In this document: positions 59,866 through 64,000 of the stretch, piece by piece
Position numbering within the stretch: the stretch's first letter is position 1
How the letters are laid out: each line of letters opens with the position of its first letter
Assembly (NCBI GenBank): GCA_002364755.1
Contig: DEZI01000025.1
Coordinates: 114,986 to 178,985 of the forward strand
DNA: 64,000 nt
Origin: Stenotrophomonas maltophilia
Lineage (GTDB): Bacteria; Pseudomonadota; Gammaproteobacteria; Xanthomonadales; Xanthomonadaceae
Direction of reading: 5' to 3'
The notes under the pieces: generated by a model
Seen by the model: only the letters and a program-made list of their open reading frames with translations
The model's database searches: none
Told to the model about the DNA's origin: nothing
Position numbers and translations under genes: made by a program

Positions 59866-60362
59866 GGCGTCGCGTCCCGGCCGCTGTCGGTGTGCTGCCA
59901 GACCTTGGTCAGCAGCTTCGACAACTGGGCCTGCTCACTGGCGTCCAGGCCGGTGAACAGTCCACCGATCCACTGCGTGTGCTGGTTGAACAGTTCTTCG
60001 GCCAGGCGCTTGCCGCGGGCGGTCAGCACGATCTGCAGGCGCCGCCCGTCCTCGACATCGTGTCTGCGCTGCAGCAGGCCCTCACGCTGCAGCCCATCCA
60101 GCAGGCCACTGATGGTGGCGCGGGTGACGCCTGCGCGTTCGGCCAGCTCGTGCGGGGGCAGCGTGCCGCCGGCGCCATGCAGGAGGAACAGCACGATGAA
60201 GCGGCCTTCGCTGAGGCCGTGCGGTGCGAGGCGGGTGGCGCAGTCGCGGTCGATGGCGGTGGACAGGGAAAGCAGCTGGAAGCACAGGCGCAGTTGCGCC
60301 AGGTTGGCGTGGCCGCGGCGGCTGGCCTCGTCGATGAGGACGGCGTGTTTGGCTTCCAGCAT
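59862..60362 (-). CDS. MarR-family transcriptional regulator
   Basis: 166 residues. The winged helix is GLSEGRFIVLFLLHGAGGTLPPHELAERAGVTRATISGLLDGLQREGLLQRRHDVEDGRRLQIVLTARG with the DGRR wing. A perfect 20-bp palindrome lies 15 bp upstream of the ATG, so it very likely represses its own operon with the DNA-repair-like gene. Confidence 0.9.
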   Translation of the reverse strand: MLEAKHAVLIDEASRRGHANLAQLRLCFQLLSLSTAIDRDCATRLAPHGLSEGRFIVLFLLHGAGGTLPPHELAERAGVTRATISGLLDGLQREGLLQRRHDVEDGRRLQIVLTARGKRLAEELFNQHTQWIGGLFTGLDASEQAQLSKLLTKVWQHTDSGRDATP

Positions 60363-60376
60363 AATAAATCCTATTA

Positions 60377-60396
60377 TGATTAGGCGCCTAATCATA
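60377..60396. promoter_or_regulatory. Perfect 20-bp palindromic operator of the MarR operon
   Basis: ATGATTAGGCGCCTAATCAT is a perfect palindrome immediately before the MarR gene. It contains the ATTAGGC/GCCTAAT arms with the symmetry of MarR operators and lies in an AT-rich promoter region. Confidence 0.8.
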
Positions 60397-60438
60397 TTCA
60401 TGAACGGATGATGGCTGCAAGTAGGCAGCGAAATGTTC

Positions 60439-60461
60439 ATCCACGCATGGCGTGGATCTAC
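60439..60461. repeat. SMAG/REP palindrome
   Basis: ATCCACGCATGG/CGTGGATCTAC. The GTAG head on the minus strand contains the TAG stop codon of the histidine kinase gene. Confidence 0.75.
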
Positions 60462-61807
60462 CGGGCCTTGGGCAGCTGCAGGCGGGCGATCAGGCCGCCG
60501 CCTTCGCGCTCCAGCAGTTGCAAGGTGCCACCATGGCTGCGTGCGGCATTGGCGGCCACGGCGAGGCCGAGACCGGTGCCGCCGGTGGCACGGCTGCGCG
60601 AGGTTTCACTGCGCTGGAAAGGCTGCAGCAGGCGCTCGCGGTCTTCGGCGGGAATGCCGGGGCCACGATCCAGAATGTCCAGCTGCAGCAGTCCGTCACC
60701 CTGCGAGGTCCGCAGCTCCACCGCACCCGCGTAACGACCGGCATTGTCGATCAGGTTATCCAGCGCGCGGCGCAGCAACAGCGCATCGGCCTGCCAATGC
60801 AGAGCGGCGGGCAGTTCAGCGGCCACCGCGATGCCACGCAGTCGCGCCGCCTGCACGCAGTCTTCCAGCATCGGCGCCAGATCCATCGGCCGCAGCTGTG
60901 GCGGCTGCAGTTCGCCGCGTGCGTAATTCAGTACCTGCTCGATCATCGCGTTCATGCGTTCGATGTCGGCCACCATGCGTGCGGCCTGTGCGGGCGGCGC
61001 GAAGTCGGCACGCAGGCGCAGGCCGGTGAGCGGCGTGCGCAGATCGTGCGCCACCGCGGCCAACATGCGTGTCATCTGCTGCGCCTGTTCGCGCAGGCGG
61101 GTACGGCCCGCATCCAGGGCTACGGCAAGCATTTGCACTTCGCGTGGACCGTCGTCGGGCAGCGGCGTCTGGGCATGCAGATCGAGATGGGCGCTGGCAT
61201 CGGCCAGGCGGCGCAGCGGACGGCCCAGACGCACTGCTGCCCAGGCAGCCAGCGGCGCCAGCAGCACCATGCCGCCCAGCAAGGCCAGCAGTACCTGCCG
61301 TCGCCAGGCAGCCAGATCGCTGTAAGCACTGCTGACCACCCGCCAGCGACCATCGGCCTGCTGCACGGCCAGTTCGAACGGTGGCCACGGCAGGCTGGCG
61401 AGCACCTGCTGCGCGGCTTTCAAGGCGGCCGTATCGCTGGCACTGGCCTGTTCCTCACCCGCGGCGATGACATGGATATCCGGCGGCTTGCTGTTGCCTG
61501 CCCAGACCAGCCGCACCCGCTGGGCGGGAAGATGCAGGCCATCGGCCACCAGCTGCTGCAGGCGCGCATGGCCCGCGCCTTCCGGCGCCTGCGCGCGCTC
61601 ATCCAGGCGCAGTCCCACGCTGTCAGCCGTGCGCTCGCCGCGCAGCACCTGCATGGCCTGGTCCAGCCGCATCTGCGGTGCCGCCGGGCGCGGCAGCCAG
61701 CCTACCACCGCCATGCTGACGGTCGTGGCCAGCAGCAGGCTGCTGACCGCCAGCATCGCAATCCAACGCGCGGTGCTCCAGCGCAATGTGCTCCAGCGCG
61801 CGCTCAC
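60458..61807 (-). CDS. Sensor histidine kinase
   Basis: 449 residues. Membrane segments near 14-36 and 170-192 flank a periplasmic sensor of about 130 residues. A HAMP domain follows (RLGRPLRRLADASAHLDL), then the H-box AVAHDLRTPLTGLRLR, N-box ALDNLIDNAGRYA, and G-boxes DRGPGIPAEDR and GTGLGLAVA. It phosphorylates the response regulator encoded just upstream (ATGA overlap). The signal is unknown. Confidence 0.92.
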   Translation of the reverse strand: MSARWSTLRWSTARWIAMLAVSSLLLATTVSMAVVGWLPRPAAPQMRLDQAMQVLRGERTADSVGLRLDERAQAPEGAGHARLQQLVADGLHLPAQRVRLVWAGNSKPPDIHVIAAGEEQASASDTAALKAAQQVLASLPWPPFELAVQQADGRWRVVSSAYSDLAAWRRQVLLALLGGMVLLAPLAAWAAVRLGRPLRRLADASAHLDLHAQTPLPDDGPREVQMLAVALDAGRTRLREQAQQMTRMLAAVAHDLRTPLTGLRLRADFAPPAQAARMVADIERMNAMIEQVLNYARGELQPPQLRPMDLAPMLEDCVQAARLRGIAVAAELPAALHWQADALLLRRALDNLIDNAGRYAGAVELRTSQGDGLLQLDILDRGPGIPAEDRERLLQPFQRSETSRSRATGGTGLGLAVAANAARSHGGTLQLLEREGGGLIARLQLPKAR

Positions 61808-62511
61808 AGGCGCTGCACCGCTGCGCCGAAGCGATAGCCCTCACCGCGCAGGGTCTGCAGCAGGCCATCGCCGCCGGGGGCAGCCTGGGCCAGCTTGCGG
61901 CGCAGGCGGCTGATGGCCAGATCGACGGCGCGGTCCACGCTGTCGCTGTCATCGCCCCGGGTGAGCTGCACCAGCTGCTCTCGGTCCAGCACGCGGCCCG
62001 GCCGCTCGGCCAGCGCCTGCAGCAGGGCGAACTCACCACGACTGAGCGCTACCTCGGCGCCCTCGGGTGCCAGCAGGCGACGCTGTTCCGGCAACAGGCG
62101 CCAGCCTTCGAAGCGCAGCTCCATCGGTGTCTGTGCGCGCAGCTTGTCCTGCCGGCGCAACAGCGCGCGCACGCGGGCCAGCAGCTCGCGCGGGTCGAAG
62201 GGTTTGGCCAGAAAATCATCTGCGCCCATTTCCAGCCCGATCACCCGGTCCGGGGCGCTGCCCATGGCCGACAGCATCAGGATGGGGATAGCGCGCGACT
62301 GCAGGCGACGGCACACCGACAGACCGTCTTCACCGGGCATCATCCAGTCCAGGATGATGGCATCGGGACGTTCTACCTGCAGCAGCACGTCCATGGCAGC
62401 GGCATCGGCGGCCACGCGCACGCGGTAGCCATGCAGCAGCAGGTGGTCGGCGATGGCATCGCGGATGCTGGCATCGTCATCCACGACGATGAGGGTGGCG
62501 GTAGCATTCAT
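61804..62511 (-). CDS. OmpR-family response regulator
   Basis: 235 residues. Receiver domain with DDD near the N-terminus, phospho-acceptor Asp in ILDWMMPGEDG, and Lys in FLAKPFDP. The C-terminal winged helix (ALSRGEFALLQALAERPGRVLDREQLVQL, SVDRAVDLAISRLRRKL) is of the OmpR type. Operon partner of the kinase; divergent from the secreted peptidase-like gene. Confidence 0.93.
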   Translation of the reverse strand: MNATATLIVVDDDASIRDAIADHLLLHGYRVRVAADAAAMDVLLQVERPDAIILDWMMPGEDGLSVCRRLQSRAIPILMLSAMGSAPDRVIGLEMGADDFLAKPFDPRELLARVRALLRRQDKLRAQTPMELRFEGWRLLPEQRRLLAPEGAEVALSRGEFALLQALAERPGRVLDREQLVQLTRGDDSDSVDRAVDLAISRLRRKLAQAAPGGDGLLQTLRGEGYRFGAAVQRL

Positions 62512-62614
62512 GCCGCCAGTATGACGGCGCTGTGTATCTGCCCGGTATCAACGCGGACAAACCGGCGATACGCGCCTGCGGCGAAATGGCCACTCTTTCC
62601 CGAGGAGTAAACCG

Positions 62615-63532
62615 ATGCGCCTGGCCCTGTTGCCCCTGCTGCTCACGTCGCTGCCCGCAGCAGCCGAACCCGCTGCCCTGCACAGCCTGCCGATGACGAT
62701 GCAGGCCAGCCACCCCACCGTGCTGGGCACGCTGGAGGGAGGCGATGAGCGATTGCATCTGGTGGTGGACAGCGCGGCCAGCGCCACGCTGCTGGATACG
62801 GCGGTCGTGCAACGCTTCCAGCTGCAGGACCCGAACGCACGCCACCACGACGCGCAGGGTGCCAGCGCGGGCGGGTTGGCGTTGCGCAGCACGCGCAGCG
62901 TGGCGATGGCGCTGGGCGGCCTGCAGCTGCAGGTAACCGCACTGCAGGCCGACCTGGCCAGCCTGTCGTCGGCAGGGGGCGCACCGTTGCACGGCATCAT
63001 CGGCCAGGACATCACGGCGCGTTTCGATACCCGTTGGGATTTCGTCCATGGGCGCCTGATGCTGTGGCCCGCGCAGACGCTGCCAACCACGGCGCCGTAC
63101 TGTCAGGGCAATGCCCTGCCCGATCGCGCCGGCGTGCTGAAGGGCTTCGGCTTCGTCAGCCTGCGCCTGGGCAGCGAGGGCGTGGCGGCCATCGGTGTGG
63201 TCGATACCGGTGCGGCGCAGACCATTCTCAACGATGCTGCGGCGCGAGAGTTGGGTCTGCGCACCGATGGCAGCGATACGCGCGTGCGGGCGCGCAGCAA
63301 GGGCAGCGAAGGACTGGGTGGCAAGCCGACACCGACGTGGCTGTTCACCCTGCCCGCGCTGGCCAGTGCAGGCTGGCAGCACCCGGCGGTGGAAGTCCGC
63401 ATCAGCGAGCTGCCGGTGTTCCGGGCGATTGGGCTGGACCAGCGCCCGGCGGTGATCCTGGGGGCGGATGTGATGCAGGGTGGCCAGGTGGACATCAGTG
63501 CAGGCGCCGAGCGGATCTGTTTGCAGCGGTAG
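62615..63532 (+). CDS. Secreted retropepsin-like aspartic peptidase family protein
   Basis: 305 residues with a signal peptide (MRLALLPLLLTSLPAAAE) and two retropepsin-like halves. The first carries VVDSAASATLLD, where the usual Gly of D-S/T-G is Ala. The second carries VVDTGAAQTIL, an intact DTG motif, and later GADVM. It is probably periplasmic or secreted. The two-component operon is divergent and could control it. Good ribosome site CGAGGAG before the ATG. Confidence 0.8.
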   Translation: MRLALLPLLLTSLPAAAEPAALHSLPMTMQASHPTVLGTLEGGDERLHLVVDSAASATLLDTAVVQRFQLQDPNARHHDAQGASAGGLALRSTRSVAMALGGLQLQVTALQADLASLSSAGGAPLHGIIGQDITARFDTRWDFVHGRLMLWPAQTLPTTAPYCQGNALPDRAGVLKGFGFVSLRLGSEGVAAIGVVDTGAAQTILNDAAARELGLRTDGSDTRVRARSKGSEGLGGKPTPTWLFTLPALASAGWQHPAVEVRISELPVFRAIGLDQRPAVILGADVMQGGQVDISAGAERICLQR

Positions 63533-63602
63533 GCGCGTGATCTACGCGACCTTGGCGGGCGGCGCAGTATAAGAACCAGACACCTGTCTCTCTGGACCCC
63601 GC

Positions 63603-63869
63603 ATGACCCCTTCGCAAGCCGATGCCATTGCCAGCGCCGTGATGCACCCCGACCACCGGCGTGACGAGATCGCCGCGCGCCAGCAGGAGGAGATGCAGCA
63701 GCTGCAGCGCCAGCGCAGGGCGGCCGCCATCGGCCTGGTCGGCATGGCCGCAGGTGGGCTCATTGCCTACCAGCTGGGACTGCCCTGGGTGAAGGGCGTG
63801 CTGTACGGCGGCGTGCCTACATTTTGCATCGCCAAGGTGTGGTTGGATCGGCGCGCGTTGCGCGGTTGA
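63603..63869 (+). CDS. Small single-pass or two-pass membrane protein, 88 residues
   Basis: A helical N-terminus (RDEIAARQQEEMQQLQRQRRAA) is followed by AIGLVGMAAGGLIAYQLGLPWVKGVLYGG. No family recognised. Confidence 0.6.
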   Translation: MTPSQADAIASAVMHPDHRRDEIAARQQEEMQQLQRQRRAAAIGLVGMAAGGLIAYQLGLPWVKGVLYGGVPTFCIAKVWLDRRALRG

Positions 63870-63885
63870 GGCCGCGCGCGGGTTC

Positions 63886-63908
63886 ATCCACGCATGGCGT
63901 GGATCTAC
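63886..63908. repeat. SMAG/REP palindrome
   Basis: ATCCACGCATGG/CGTGGATCTAC, the same unit as at 58674, 60439 and 55021. Confidence 0.75.
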
Positions 63909-63936
63909 CCGAGGTCATCGCGATCCAGACCCACAA

Positions 63937-63980
63937 AAAAACCCCGCCTTCCGGCGTAATGCTGTTCACTTAAGCGGGGC
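63937..63980 (-). terminator. Probable terminator of a gene beyond the window
   Basis: CCCCGCC and GCGGGG arms around a longer loop that itself contains CCGG/GCGT pairs, with a run of A on the plus strand (U run for minus-strand transcripts). It would serve a minus-strand gene to the right of the window. Confidence 0.45.
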
Positions 63981-64000
63981 AGCCTTGCGATCTACCGGAT

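Overview
The window is a piece of a GC-rich gammaproteobacterial chromosome, most likely Stenotrophomonas (Xanthomonadaceae). The reasons are the protein content and the many short GTAG-headed palindromes between host genes, which match the SMAG/REP elements of S. maltophilia. It divides into a left host flank (1-8903), a complete Mu-type transposable prophage (8904-48114) and a right host flank (48115-64000).

Left flank: the 3' end of tsaC, two tandem secreted DUF4124-like proteins, an SDR oxidoreductase, a small lipoprotein, sppA, a MATE transporter, a DUF3106 protein and a coupled membrane protein of unknown role. The intergenic DNA next to the prophage carries two perfect DnaA boxes in inverted orientation. 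Before insertion this was the region upstream of priA.

Prophage: both ends can be defined from the sequence. A 5-bp duplication (CAGGC) flanks an imperfect 26-bp terminal inverted repeat starting 5'-TGT; the element is 39,211 bp and sits 62 bp upstream of the priA start codon. Its genome is inverted in the window. At the right are the repressor (plus strand), operators, and an early minus-strand operon (Ner, DDE transposase, MuB-like ATPase, small proteins, DUF3164, GemA, a Mor/C-family activator). Three late blocks follow, all minus strand: (i) holin, lytic transglycosylase, nested Rz/Rz1 spanins, TraR-like zinc finger, terminases, portal, gpF-like head protein, gpG; (ii) protease with internal scaffold, decoration protein, capsid, head-tail and tail-terminator proteins, tail tube; (iii) tail chaperones joined by a -1 frameshift, tape measure, tail tip and fibre proteins, an adenine methylase and a small unknown protein. 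A nearly identical 22-bp motif precedes each late block and is the best candidate for the late promoter/activator site. The absence of a sheath and the very long tape measure indicate a long, flexible, siphovirus-like tail (B3/D3112-like) rather than the contractile tail of Mu. All expected modules are present and look intact.

Right flank: priA, a GST, a small membrane protein, a NYN-LOTUS protein, NDH-2, a GIY-YIG protein, a tandem glycine riboswitch ahead of a predicted glycine transporter, and a DAHP synthase gene preceded by an apparent attenuator with an aromatic-rich leader peptide. Then come an accessory patch with an orphan gene and a frameshifted gene, a MarR/DNA-alkylation-repair operon with a perfect 20-bp palindromic operator, a two-component system, a secreted retropepsin-like protein and a small membrane protein.
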